Positions 1-7,324 of a stretch of 20,475 nucleotides of DNA are shown here, piece after piece. Where the stretch lies: NCBI GenBank assembly GCA_024641895.1, contig JAHECE010000015.1:1-20475 (forward strand), in the 5' to 3' direction. Source of the DNA: Actinomycetales bacterium. GTDB taxonomy: Bacteria > Actinomycetota > Actinomycetes > Actinomycetales > JAHECE01. The first letter of the stretch is position 1; every line of letters starts with the position of its first letter. Below the pieces are notes generated by a model that had not been told where the DNA came from, made no database searches, and saw only the letters and a list, made by a program, of their open reading frames with translations. The position numbers and the translations under genes were made by a program.

Positions 1-1
1 C

Positions 2-583
2 CAGCTCATCGGCTCGGGTGTCGCGATCGTCGGAGCGTTCCTGCTCACGATGCTCCTGGGCTTCAAGGACATCCCCGCCACCAAGCACGCCGCCGGCACC
101 GACGCCGTGGCCGACGAGGGCGCGGTGGCCAGCGAGGCCGTCGCGATCGCCGCACCGGTCTCGGGTCAGGTCGTCCCGCTGGCCGCGGTGCCGGACAAGG
201 TCTTCGCTTCCGGCGCCATCGGTAGCGGGCTGGCCGTCATCCCCGATCAGGGCAAGGCCTACGCGCCGATCTCAGGCACCGTCGTCACCGTGATGCCGCA
301 CGCCTACGGCATCAAGGCCGACGGCGGCACCGAGGTCCTCGTGCACATCGGCCTCGACACCGTCAGCCTCAAGGGCAAGTACTTCGCGCCCCGGGTGACG
401 CAGGGTCAGCGGGTCGAGATCGGCGACCTGCTCGCCGACTTCGACCTCGACGGGATCGTGGCCGCGGGCTACAACCCCATGACCGTCGTGATCGTCACGA
501 ACTCCGGCGACTACTCCGCCGTCGTGCCGGTCGCCGACGGCGAGGTGAGCCCCAAGGAGCTCGTGCTCGACGTCGTCGCCTGA
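2..583 (+). CDS. bglF: Beta-glucoside PTS permease, C-terminal part (end of IIC plus IIA domain), partial
   Basis: The gene runs in from the left edge, so only the last 193 codons are visible. The first ~20 residues are hydrophobic (IGSGVAIVGAFLLTMLLGF) and fit the last membrane helix of a IIC domain. An Ala/Asp-rich linker follows, then a complete glucose-family IIA domain from about residue 50. The two IIA active-site histidines are visible in MPHAYGI and in VLVHIGLDTVSLKG (codon 344-346), 15 residues apart as in E. coli EIIA-Glc (His75/His90); the second is the one phosphorylated. By family knowledge this is the EIIBCA permease that imports and phosphorylates beta-glucosides (or a related sugar) at the membrane. 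The GH1 hydrolase and LicT-type antiterminator downstream support a beta-glucoside substrate; IIB and most of IIC lie outside the window, so specificity is inferred. Confidence 0.9.
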   Translation, partial: QLIGSGVAIVGAFLLTMLLGFKDIPATKHAAGTDAVADEGAVASEAVAIAAPVSGQVVPLAAVPDKVFASGAIGSGLAVIPDQGKAYAPISGTVVTVMPHAYGIKADGGTEVLVHIGLDTVSLKGKYFAPRVTQGQRVEIGDLLADFDLDGIVAAGYNPMTVVIVTNSGDYSAVVPVADGEVSPKELVLDVVA

Positions 584-595
584 CCCCACCCGCCG

Positions 596-626
596 TGGCC
601 GGCCACCCTCACGGGGTGGCCGGCCA
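596..626 (+). terminator. Strong hairpin between the PTS gene and the GH1 gene
   Basis: A perfect 13-bp inverted repeat (596-608 with 614-626, arms TGGCCGGCCACCC / GGGTGGCCGGCCA) has a 5-base loop and begins 12 bases after the PTS stop codon. There is no T-tract after it. It could be a T-less actinobacterial terminator or attenuator that lowers expression of the hydrolase relative to the permease, or an mRNA-stabilising 3' structure. Confidence 0.55.
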
Positions 627-692
627 GGCCCGGGCCCGCTCACGAGGAAACCCCACACATCGCCGGCCGTTGCCGGAACGAAAGGACACGAC

Positions 693-2129
693 ATGACGAC
701 CGCGACGACCAGCGCTTTCCCCGAGGGGTTCCTGTGGGGCGGTGCGACGGCGGCCAACCAGCTGGAAGGCGCGTACGACGAGGGCGGCAAGGGCTTGTCC
801 ATCCAGGACGTGATGCCGCGGGGGATCATGGCGCCGTGGACCGAGGGCCCGACCGCGGACAACCTCAAGCTTGAGGGCATCGACTTCTACCACCGGTACG
901 CCGAGGACATCGCCTTGTTCGCGGAGATGGGCTTCACGGTATTCCGCTTATCGATCGCCTGGTCGCGGATCTTCCCGAACGGTGACGAGGACCAGCCCAA
1001 CGAGGACGGTCTCGCCTTCTACGACCGGGTGCTCGACGAGCTGGAGAGGCACGGCATCGAGCCGCTGGTGACCATCTCTCACTACGAGACGCCGCTGCAC
1101 CTCGCGCAGGCCTACGACGGCTGGGTGTCCAGAGAGATGATCGGCTTCTACGAGCGGTACGCCCGGGTGCTCTTCGAGCGCTACGGGCACCGGGTCAAGT
1201 ACTGGCTGACCTTCAACGAGATCAACGCCCTGCTGTTCGCGCCCTTCATGGCCGGAGCGATCACCACACCGCCCGAGGAGCTGTCGCTCGCGGACCGCTA
1301 CCAGGCGATGCACCACCAGCTCGTCGCCTCGGCGCTGGCCACCAAGGTCGCTCGCGACATCGTTCCCGATGTCCAGGTCGGCTGCATGATCGCCTCGATG
1401 GCGTACTACCCGCTGACGCCCGACCCGCGGGACGTGCTCGCGGCCCTCCAGGCGGAGCACGAGACGCTCGCCTTCGGGGACGTCCACGTCCGCGGCGAGT
1501 ACCCCGGGTACCTGCTGAGGCACCTGCGCGAGCACGGCGTCGAGCTCGAGGTGAGCGACGCCGACCGGGAGGCGCTGCAGCACACTGTCGACTTCGTCTC
1601 GTTCAGCTACTACATGAGTCTGTGCCAGACCTCCGACCCGACAAAGAAGGGGACGATGGGCAACATCTTGCCTGGCGTCCCCAACCCCCACCTGCCCACC
1701 TCGGAGTGGGGCTGGCAGATCGACCCGGTAGGGCTGCGCCTGGTGCTCAACCAGTACTGGGAGCGATGGGGGAAGCCACTGTTCATCGTCGAGAACGGTC
1801 TGGGTGCCAAGGACGAGCTCGTCGAGGTGAACGGCGTCAAGACCGTGCTCGACGACTACCGGATCGCCTACCTCAACGACCACCTCGTCCAGGTCGGCGA
1901 GGCGATCGCCGACGGCGTCCAGCTGCTCGGCTACACCTCCTGGGGGCCCATCGACCTGGTCAGCGCGTCCACAGCGCAGCTGTCCAAGCGGTACGGCTTC
2001 ATCTACGTCGACCGCAACGACGACGGCACCGGCACCCTGGCGCGCTACAAGAAGAAGTCGTTCGACTGGTACGCGGACGTCATCCGCACCAACGGCGCCA
2101 GCCTGAGGGCGGGGAGCGCCTCGTCCTGA
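693..2129 (+). CDS. bglA: GH1 6-phospho-beta-glucosidase
   Basis: A 478-residue protein, normal length for glycoside hydrolase family 1. The acid/base is Glu176 in WLTFNEIN and the nucleophile is Glu367 in FIVENG; both GH1 signatures are intact. The N-terminal FLWGGATAANQLEGA is the usual GH1 start. A Ser426-x5-Lys432-x-Tyr434 pattern (STAQLSKRYGFIYVD) matches the phosphate-binding loop that separates 6-phospho-beta-glucosidases from plain beta-glucosidases. It should act in the cytoplasm on phosphorylated beta-glucosides delivered by the PTS protein encoded 109 bases upstream, releasing glucose-6-phosphate and the aglycone or sugar. The ATG is supported by AAAGGA at 681-686, six bases before it. 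The gene sits between the permease and the antiterminator and is most likely one operon with them. The exact disaccharide (cellobiose, salicin, arbutin, gentiobiose) cannot be read from sequence. Confidence 0.93.
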   Translation: MTTATTSAFPEGFLWGGATAANQLEGAYDEGGKGLSIQDVMPRGIMAPWTEGPTADNLKLEGIDFYHRYAEDIALFAEMGFTVFRLSIAWSRIFPNGDEDQPNEDGLAFYDRVLDELERHGIEPLVTISHYETPLHLAQAYDGWVSREMIGFYERYARVLFERYGHRVKYWLTFNEINALLFAPFMAGAITTPPEELSLADRYQAMHHQLVASALATKVARDIVPDVQVGCMIASMAYYPLTPDPRDVLAALQAEHETLAFGDVHVRGEYPGYLLRHLREHGVELEVSDADREALQHTVDFVSFSYYMSLCQTSDPTKKGTMGNILPGVPNPHLPTSEWGWQIDPVGLRLVLNQYWERWGKPLFIVENGLGAKDELVEVNGVKTVLDDYRIAYLNDHLVQVGEAIADGVQLLGYTSWGPIDLVSASTAQLSKRYGFIYVDRNDDGTGTLARYKKKSFDWYADVIRTNGASLRAGSASS

Positions 2130-2143
2130 CTCCGACGTCCGAA

Positions 2144-2171
2144 GTGGGGTCGGTCGTCGGACCGGCCCCAC
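2144..2171 (+). terminator. Hairpin between the GH1 gene and the antiterminator gene
   Basis: A 12-bp stem (2144-2155 with 2160-2171, arms GTGGGGTCGGTC / GACCGGCCCCAC) with one G-U pair and a 4-base loop begins 15 bases after the GH1 stop. No T-run follows. It is a T-less terminator or attenuator candidate. Because the next gene is a LicT-type antiterminator, control at this point is worth considering, but I see no sequence resembling the known AT-richer RAT target next to it. Confidence 0.5.
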
Positions 2172-2261
2172 GCGGGGCGCGGGGTGCGGCAAGTTGGGAG
2201 GTTGATCAGCAGTGAACGAGCGGGCGCGGGCGGCGCGGGTCGGACAACGAAGGAGTACTCG

Positions 2262-3101
2262 GTGAAGATCAGCAAGGTCTTCAACAACAACGTGGTCCTG
2301 AGCGTCGACGACGGCGGTCAGGAGGTCGTGCTCATCGGGCGTGGACTGGGGTTCCAGGCCAAGCCCGGCGACGACGTCGACCAGGAGCGGGTCGAGCGGA
2401 CGTTCGCGCCGAGCGACGGGCAGACGCCCGAACGCATCGCGGCCTTCCTGGGCGAGATCCCGATGGACGACATCGTGCTGACCGAGGAGATCATCGATCG
2501 CGGTCGCGACGTACTCGGGTCCTACGTCTCCGCGCACATGCTCCTCCCGCTCGCGGACCACCTGAGCTTCGCGCTCCGGCGGGCCCGGGGGGACGTCACG
2601 ATCGACTACCCGCTGCAGTGGGAGGTGATGGCGCTCTATCCCCAGGAGGTCGCGTTCTCGCGGTCGATCATCGACCTGGTCGAGCGCCGCACGGGGGTGC
2701 GCCTGCCCGACCTCGAGGCGATCCCGTTCGCGCTGCACTTCGTCAACGCGCGCTTCGGTCAGGACGACTTGTCCAAGACGATGGAGCTGACCGAGGTGTT
2801 CGCCGCCGTGCTCGAGGCGGTGCGTGGCCGGTTGGGCATCGCGCTCGACGAGGACTCGCTCGACGTCGCCCGGTTCCTCACTCATCTGCGCTACCTCTTT
2901 CTCCGCCAGGAGCGCGGCGCCCTGCCCGGCGGGGACCAGCAGCGCCTCCTCGAGGTCGTGCGCGTGTCTCATCCTCGCGAGTTCGCTTGCGCGCAGGAGA
3001 TCAAGGGTCTGCTCGAAGATCGGTTCGAGTGGGCGCTGAACCAGAACGAGCTGCTCTATCTCACGTTGCACATCGCGCGGGTGTCCGAGTCGACGGCGTG
3101 A
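2262..3101 (+). CDS. licT: LicT/BglG-family transcription antiterminator
   Basis: Taken from the GTG at 2262, preceded by AAGGAG at 2250-2255 with a 6-base gap. This gives 279 residues, the usual family size; an upstream start at 2184 would add a tail without similarity. Residues 1 to ~55 (VKISKVFNNNVVLS...) are the CAT RNA-binding domain. PRD1 spans about 65-170 and PRD2 about 175-279. The four regulatory histidines are all present: His100 (ADHLSFAL), His159 (FALHFVNA), His208 (LTHLRYL) and His270 (LTLHIAR), almost at LicT positions. Family knowledge: the dimer binds a RAT RNA hairpin and prevents termination when sugar is present; the PTS permease phosphorylates PRD1 to inactivate it and HPr phosphorylates PRD2 to activate it. 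It should control this PTS/GH1 operon. The RAT target is probably upstream of the window. Being last in the operon rather than first is a little unusual. Confidence 0.93.
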   Translation: MKISKVFNNNVVLSVDDGGQEVVLIGRGLGFQAKPGDDVDQERVERTFAPSDGQTPERIAAFLGEIPMDDIVLTEEIIDRGRDVLGSYVSAHMLLPLADHLSFALRRARGDVTIDYPLQWEVMALYPQEVAFSRSIIDLVERRTGVRLPDLEAIPFALHFVNARFGQDDLSKTMELTEVFAAVLEAVRGRLGIALDEDSLDVARFLTHLRYLFLRQERGALPGGDQQRLLEVVRVSHPREFACAQEIKGLLEDRFEWALNQNELLYLTLHIARVSESTA

Positions 3102-3137
3102 GGGCTGCCCAGGGCCCAGAGGTGCCGGCTCGCCTCC

Positions 3138-3166
3138 TTGCCACCAGAGGCTTATGGACATAGCCT
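3138..3166 (+). promoter_or_regulatory. Sigma-70-type promoter of the hydrolase-tetR operon
   Basis: TTGCCA (-35, 3138-3143) and TAGCCT (-10, 3161-3166) are separated by exactly 17 bases. The -10 ends 7 bases before the ATG at 3174, which places the expected transcription start on or next to that ATG. There is no Shine-Dalgarno, so a leaderless mRNA is likely. The -10 hexamer lies inside the operator palindrome. Confidence 0.65.
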
Positions 3167-3176
3167 AAAGGCTATG
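3159..3176 (+). promoter_or_regulatory. Palindromic operator, probably for the TetR regulator of the same operon
   Basis: CATAGCCT-AA-AGGCTATG is a perfect 8-bp inverted repeat with a 2-base centre. It covers the -10 element and ends on the start codon of the hydrolase. A third, imperfect half-site, AGGCTTATG, lies at 3148-3156 in the spacer. Size and position fit a TetR operator that blocks RNA polymerase; the TetR gene is the second gene of the operon, so autoregulation is inferred. Confidence 0.7.
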
Positions 3177-4103
3177 AACACAAGTCAGGCCGACGAGCTC
3201 CGCCACCTTGCGCGCCCTGATGGCCGGGTCGCGTACTCGGTCGCCGGCGCCGGCCCGCTGGTCATCTGCACACCCGGCATGGGTGATCTCCGCTCGGTCT
3301 ACCGCGACTTCGCCGGACCGCTGATCGCAGCCGGCTTCCGGGTCGCGGTCGCCGACCTGCGCGGGCACGGCGACTCCGACACCACCTTCACGAGCCACGG
3401 CGACGCCGCGACCGGCGGGGACGTCCTCGCGCTGGTGCGGCACCTCGGCGGACCCGCGGTCCTGGTCGGGAGCTCGATGGGCGGAGCCGCCGCGTTATGG
3501 GCCGCGGCCGAGAGCCCCGAGGACGTGGCCGGCGTCGTCCTTCTCGGCGCGTTCGTCCGCGATGCTCCGGGGCCGGCCCGGCGTGCGGCCGTGCAGCGCC
3601 TGGCTGTCCGGCTTGCCCTGCTGCGCCCGTGGGGTCCGGCAGCGTGGGCCGCGTCGTACCGCTGGTTCAACCTCGGGCGGGACCCGCATGCCAAGGAGGC
3701 CGGACGCGCCGTCAAGGGCCGCCTCGCTCCGTGGTTCGACGAGCACGTCGCCGAGATCCGTGCGGCGCTGCGCGACCCGGCCCACCTGCGCTCGTTCCGG
3801 ACCCTGGTCGGCCAGCTCACGCACCGCGTGGTCGAGGAGCGGCTCGGCGACGTCCGCGCGCCGGCACTGGCCATCCTCGGCGCCCAGGACCCCGACTTCC
3901 CGGACCCCGCCGAGGAGCTCGCATTCGTCGCGTCGAGCCTTGAGGCTTCCGGCGCACCCGTGCGAACCGTCCTGGTTCCAGAGTGCGGCCACTACCCGCA
4001 CGCGCAACGACCGGACGTCGTCGCCCCCGAGGCCCTGGCGTTCCTTGCCGAGCTGCCGCGCTCGGGGCAGGCCTGGGCAGCGCCCGCGGGTCGGCGTGGC
4101 TAG
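3174..4103 (+). CDS. Alpha/beta-fold hydrolase
   Basis: A 309-residue protein from the ATG at 3174. The classical alpha/beta-hydrolase elements are present: an oxyanion-region motif in ICTPGMGD (31-38), DLRGHGDSD (61-69), the nucleophile elbow VGSSMGG with Ser101, a probable acid Asp239 (LGAQDPDFPD), and His273 (PECGHYPHAQRP). A cap region lies at about 130-220. There is no signal peptide, so it should be cytoplasmic. An earlier TTG at 3138 in the same frame is rejected, because that TTG is the -35 hexamer and the ATG sits at the predicted transcription start. The last 8 bases overlap the tetR gene, which makes translational coupling likely. Substrate is unknown; a small ester, lactone or toxic acyl compound sensed by the TetR partner is an inference from context only. 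Confidence 0.88.
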   Translation: MNTSQADELRHLARPDGRVAYSVAGAGPLVICTPGMGDLRSVYRDFAGPLIAAGFRVAVADLRGHGDSDTTFTSHGDAATGGDVLALVRHLGGPAVLVGSSMGGAAALWAAAESPEDVAGVVLLGAFVRDAPGPARRAAVQRLAVRLALLRPWGPAAWAASYRWFNLGRDPHAKEAGRAVKGRLAPWFDEHVAEIRAALRDPAHLRSFRTLVGQLTHRVVEERLGDVRAPALAILGAQDPDFPDPAEELAFVASSLEASGAPVRTVLVPECGHYPHAQRPDVVAPEALAFLAELPRSGQAWAAPAGRRG

Positions 4104-4692
4104 GGCGGGCCTCACGCGCCAGCGGGTCGTCGACCTCGCCGTCGAGCTGGTCGACGACGGCGGGGTCCGCGGCTTCGACGACCTCACCCTGGCGGCGGTC
4201 GCCGGGCGTGCCGGCGTTGCGGTTCCCAGCCTCTACAAGCACGTCGGCTCTCTCGAGGACCTGCGGCGCGCCATCGCGATCCGCTCCCTGGGCGAGCTCA
4301 GGGAGGCGATCGTGACAGCCTCGCTCGGGCGGGCGGGAAGCGACGCCTTCCACGCCCTGGCCGGCGCATACCGTTCCTTCGCGCAGCAGTACCCCGGCCG
4401 CTACCTGGCGACCCAGGTCAGGTTCGCCGATGCGCCGCCGGGTGGCGACGGTACCGAGCGCGGACGCGCGGCGGCGGCCGTCGTCGCCGTCGTAGCGGCG
4501 GTCCTCGCCGGCTACGGCGTCCCGGAGGAGCGCATGGTCGTCGCGATCCGTGCCATCCGGTCCGGGCTGCACGGCTTCGTCGCGCTCGAGCTCGCGGGCG
4601 GGTTCGGGCTCCCCACCGGCATCGACGACAGCTTCGAGTTCCTGGTCACGACGCTCGACGCCGGGATCCGGTCGACCGCGGTGCCCGGCTGA
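4096..4692 (+). CDS. TetR-family regulator with WHG-type C-terminal domain
   Basis: A 198-residue protein from the GTG at 4096, overlapping the hydrolase stop by 8 bases. The N-terminal helix-turn-helix covers about residues 8-52, with DLTLAAVAGRAGVAVPSLYKHV as the HTH core (29-50). The C-terminal part contains GLHGFVALELAGGFG, the mark of the WHG (TetR_C_33) ligand-binding domain. It very probably represses its own operon through the palindrome at 3159-3176. Its ligand is likely to be a substrate or product of the hydrolase (inference). Longer in-frame readings upstream lie wholly inside the hydrolase gene and are not credible. Confidence 0.88.
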   Translation: MARAGLTRQRVVDLAVELVDDGGVRGFDDLTLAAVAGRAGVAVPSLYKHVGSLEDLRRAIAIRSLGELREAIVTASLGRAGSDAFHALAGAYRSFAQQYPGRYLATQVRFADAPPGGDGTERGRAAAAVVAVVAAVLAGYGVPEERMVVAIRAIRSGLHGFVALELAGGFGLPTGIDDSFEFLVTTLDAGIRSTAVPG

Positions 4693-4796
4693 GGGCCGGG
4701 CCGGCCGGTGCCTCAAGCGGTCCGGGCCCCGGGTTCCCAGGCCGTACCGAGGGGTGCCTTCAGGTCCGTGTCAGGGGAGCGCGCGAACCGCGCCGG

Positions 4797-5813
4797 TCAG
4801 GTGCTGTCGCCGACTCGAAGGTGCGTGGGAAGGAATTCGCCTTGAGCCGGGGCAGGCCTTCCCTCGATCTGGCTGATCACCAGTCGCACGACCGCGTCGG
4901 CGGCGGCGGTCAGTGGCATCGCCACGGAGGTGAGGGTCGGCGCCTCCGCCTGGGGCAGCGGGAGCGCGTCGAAGCCGGTGATCGCGATGTCGACGCCGGG
5001 CGTGAGGCCGGCCCGCCGCGCTTCGGCCAGGACGAGCGCGGCCAGGCTGTCGCTCCCGCAGATCACCGCATCCGGTCGGTCAGATCCGAGGAGGTCGAGC
5101 GAGATCGACGCTCGGGCGGCCTCGAGGCTGGTTCTCACCAGCCAACGCTCGGGGATCTCGATCCCGTGTTCAGCGAGGCGCTCCTGGGCGCCCCGCAGCC
5201 GGTCACGGTGCCAGTACTCGGGTTCGCCGTAACCGACGTAGCCGAAGCGCCGGTGCCCTCGGTCGAGCAGGTGATCGACCACGTCGGCCATGGCTGCTGC
5301 GTTGTCGATGTCCACCCATGCCTGGGGCAGCGACGGTGGCGTGCGTCCGAACACGGCGAAGGGCAGGCCCGCGTCCGCTATCGCGCGGGGTCTCGGATCG
5401 CTCGGGTCCACGATGAAGAGGACGAAGCCGTCCATGCCCGACGTCGCCGGCCCGGCGCCCGAACCCTCCTCGCCGAGAGGATGGGTGAACACGACGAGCT
5501 GGTGGTCGGCCCGCTCTGCCGCGTCGATCAGCTCGCCCAGAAAGACGATCGGGAAGGGCTGGCCGACGCTGAGGTGTCGGCGCGACACGTGCAGCCCGAG
5601 CTGACGAGAGCGGCGGGTACGCAGCTGGACCGCTGCGCGGTTGGGGCGGTACCCCGTCTCCTCGATGGCTGCGAGGACTCGGGCGCGCGTTCCTTCCGAG
5701 ACCCCTGAGCGATCGTTGACGACGTTGGAGACGGTCATGGGCGAGACGCCCGCCTCGCGCGCTACGTCGACGATCCGCGCCGGGCCGACGGACTCGCGCC
5801 CCGTGGCCGTCAT
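4797..5813 (-). CDS. LacI-family transcriptional regulator (first of two)
   Basis: A 338-residue protein from the ATG at 5813; a TTG at 5831 would add six residues but is less likely. The N-terminal HTH is complete (IVDVAREAGVSPMTVSNVVN, residues 14-33), followed by a standard hinge (GYRPNRAAVQLR) and a periplasmic-binding-like effector domain, ending with the usual TSVAMPLTAAADAVVRLVI region. It is transcribed away from galK with 223 bases between the two starts, so it may act on that divergent region, but I found no operator I can assign to it. A TAGACT -10-like element (5855-5860, minus strand) lies upstream with no clear -35. A short hairpin (GCGCG-AAC-CGCGC, 4781-4793) lies just past the stop codon. 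The effector is probably a sugar; which one is not visible. Confidence 0.9.
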   Translation of the reverse strand: MTATGRESVGPARIVDVAREAGVSPMTVSNVVNDRSGVSEGTRARVLAAIEETGYRPNRAAVQLRTRRSRQLGLHVSRRHLSVGQPFPIVFLGELIDAAERADHQLVVFTHPLGEEGSGAGPATSGMDGFVLFIVDPSDPRPRAIADAGLPFAVFGRTPPSLPQAWVDIDNAAAMADVVDHLLDRGHRRFGYVGYGEPEYWHRDRLRGAQERLAEHGIEIPERWLVRTSLEAARASISLDLLGSDRPDAVICGSDSLAALVLAEARRAGLTPGVDIAITGFDALPLPQAEAPTLTSVAMPLTAAADAVVRLVISQIEGRPAPAQGEFLPTHLRVGDST

Positions 5814-5980
5814 GCTGCGGTCCTGCGGCAAGGCTCCGACCTGGGCACTTGGGCAGTCTACAGACCAGCCGAGGGCGCCTCCGGCCGGTCAGGAGGCGCG
5901 TGGGCGCAGTTCGCTGCGGCTACGTCCGCCGGGGCGGGCTGTTCGTCCGTGAAACCGGGGGTCGACCGAGGTGCCTGACA

Positions 5981-5992
5981 TGTAGCGTTACA
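5981..5992 (+). promoter_or_regulatory. LacI-type operator in front of galK
   Basis: TGTAGCGTTACA is a near-palindrome centred on CG (outer TGTA/TACA perfect, one mismatched pair), the form typical of LacI-family operators. It lies 44 bases before the galK start codon. The same 12 bases plus a following G occur in front of the second LacI-family gene (13170-13182, minus strand). CTGACA (5975-5980) just before it is -35-like, but I cannot place a convincing -10. Confidence 0.7.
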
Positions 5993-5994
5993 GG

Positions 5995-6007
5995 CCGAGC
6001 GGCTCGG
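5995..6007 (+). repeat. Second inverted repeat in the galK leader
   Basis: CCGAGC-G-GCTCGG is a perfect 6-bp inverted repeat with a 1-base centre. It starts 2 bases after the LacI-type operator and ends 29 bases before galK. It could be another protein-binding site, perhaps for the divergent LacI regulator, or a small leader hairpin. No second copy was noticed. Confidence 0.45.
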
Positions 6008-6036
6008 TGTAGAGCCTGGAAGGACCGAGACCCTAG

Positions 6037-7287
6037 GTGAACCAGCAGACGCACCCTGACAAGGCAGCTCACCGACCCTCGGAGGCGCCGGAACCGCAGA
6101 TCGCGTGGACGGATGGTGAGGGTGCTTCGCGGACGGCCGCGTTGTTCGGCGACTCTTTCGGGGGTGTTCCGGATGGGGTGTGGGCGGCGCCGGGTCGGGT
6201 GAACCTCATCGGTGAGCATGTGGATTACAACGGTGGGTTGTGCTTGCCGATCGCGTTGCCGCATCGCACGTTCGTGGCGTTGGCGCGCCGGGATGACGGT
6301 GTGGTGCGGGTGGTGTCGGCGTTGGCGCCGTCGAAGGTGTGGTCGGGAACGGTGGCGGATGTGGTGCCGGGTTCGGTGTCGTCGTGGGTGGCGTATGCCG
6401 CGGGGCCGTTGTGGTCGTTGACGCAGGACGGCTTCGGGGTGGGCGGGTTCGACGCGGCGGTCGATTCGTGCGTGCCGTTGGGTGCGGGGTTGTCCTCGTC
6501 GGCGGCGATCGAGTGCGCGGTCGCGGTCGCGCTGGACGAGGTGTACGGCCTGGGTCAGCTGGTGTTGGGTGATGCCGGTCGGGCGCGGCTGGCGGCGGCG
6601 TGCGTGCGGGCGGAGAACGAGGTCGCGGGTGCCCCGACGGGTGGGATGGACCAGGCGGCGTCGATGCGGGCCCTGGCGGGGCATGCCCTGCTGCTGGACA
6701 ACGTGGACGCGAGCATCGAGCAGGTGCCTTTCGACCTGGAGTCCGCGGGGTTGGAGCTCCTGGTGATCGACACCCGTGCGGAGCACGCTCTGGTGGATGG
6801 GCAGTACGCGGCCCGGCGGGCTGCGTGCCATGCCGCGGCGGGGCGGCTGGGGGTGGCCACGCTGCGTGAGGTCGACGACCTGGACGCCGCGTTGGCGGTG
6901 CTGCCCGACCCGGTCGAGGCGGCGCGGGTGCGCCATGTCGTGACGGAGATCGCGCGGGTGCGGGAGTTCACCGACCTGGTGCGCGCGGGGCGCGTGCGTG
7001 AGGTCGGCCCGTTGCTGGACGCCTCGCACGAGTCGCTGCGGGTGGACTACGAGGTCTCGTGCGCTGAGCTGGACCTGGCGGTGGCGACGGCCCGGGCCGC
7101 GGGGGCTTTGGGTGCGCGGATGACCGGCGGCGGGTTCGGGGGTTCGGCGATCGCGTTGATCGAGGCCGGTGCCGCGGCGTCGGTGGCGGGTGCGGTCGCT
7201 GCGGCGTTCGCCTCGGCGGGGATGGGTGAGCCGGCGTTCCTCGCTGCGGTCGCCGGCCCGGGTGCGGGCCGGGTCGCACAGTCCTGA
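6037..7287 (+). CDS. galK: Galactokinase
   Basis: A 416-residue GHMP kinase that phosphorylates galactose to galactose-1-phosphate with ATP. All three family motifs are intact: the galactokinase signature GRVNLIGEHVDYNGG (53-67, with Arg54), the ATP-binding LGAGLSSSAA (148-157), and TGGGFGGS (363-370). The catalytic base is Asp205 in GGMDQAAS. It is slightly longer than the ~390-residue norm because of an N-terminal tail of about 20 residues. The start is the GTG at 6037, with AAGGA at 6020-6024, a rather long 12-base spacing. It is the first gene of a four-gene galactose operon (36 bases to galE) and lies behind the LacI-type operator. Leucine is mostly TTG in the first third (6 of the first 7), unlike neighbouring genes that prefer CTG/CTC. 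Confidence 0.96.
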   Translation: MNQQTHPDKAAHRPSEAPEPQIAWTDGEGASRTAALFGDSFGGVPDGVWAAPGRVNLIGEHVDYNGGLCLPIALPHRTFVALARRDDGVVRVVSALAPSKVWSGTVADVVPGSVSSWVAYAAGPLWSLTQDGFGVGGFDAAVDSCVPLGAGLSSSAAIECAVAVALDEVYGLGQLVLGDAGRARLAAACVRAENEVAGAPTGGMDQAASMRALAGHALLLDNVDASIEQVPFDLESAGLELLVIDTRAEHALVDGQYAARRAACHAAAGRLGVATLREVDDLDAALAVLPDPVEAARVRHVVTEIARVREFTDLVRAGRVREVGPLLDASHESLRVDYEVSCAELDLAVATARAAGALGARMTGGGFGGSAIALIEAGAAASVAGAVAAAFASAGMGEPAFLAAVAGPGAGRVAQS

Positions 7288-7324
7288 GCAGTCAAGTTCT
7301 CTCTCGAAACAGGGGTTGTGTTCG

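Noticed and set aside
2130..2261. Possible RAT (antiterminator target) in front of licT
   Set aside because: No sequence resembling known RAT elements; only a GC-rich hairpin is present.
948..3161. A very long minus-strand open frame (737 codons) across the GH1 and antiterminator genes
   Set aside because: It is Arg/Val/Glu/Asp-rich sequence antisense to two confirmed genes, shows no domain, and results from high GC third positions.
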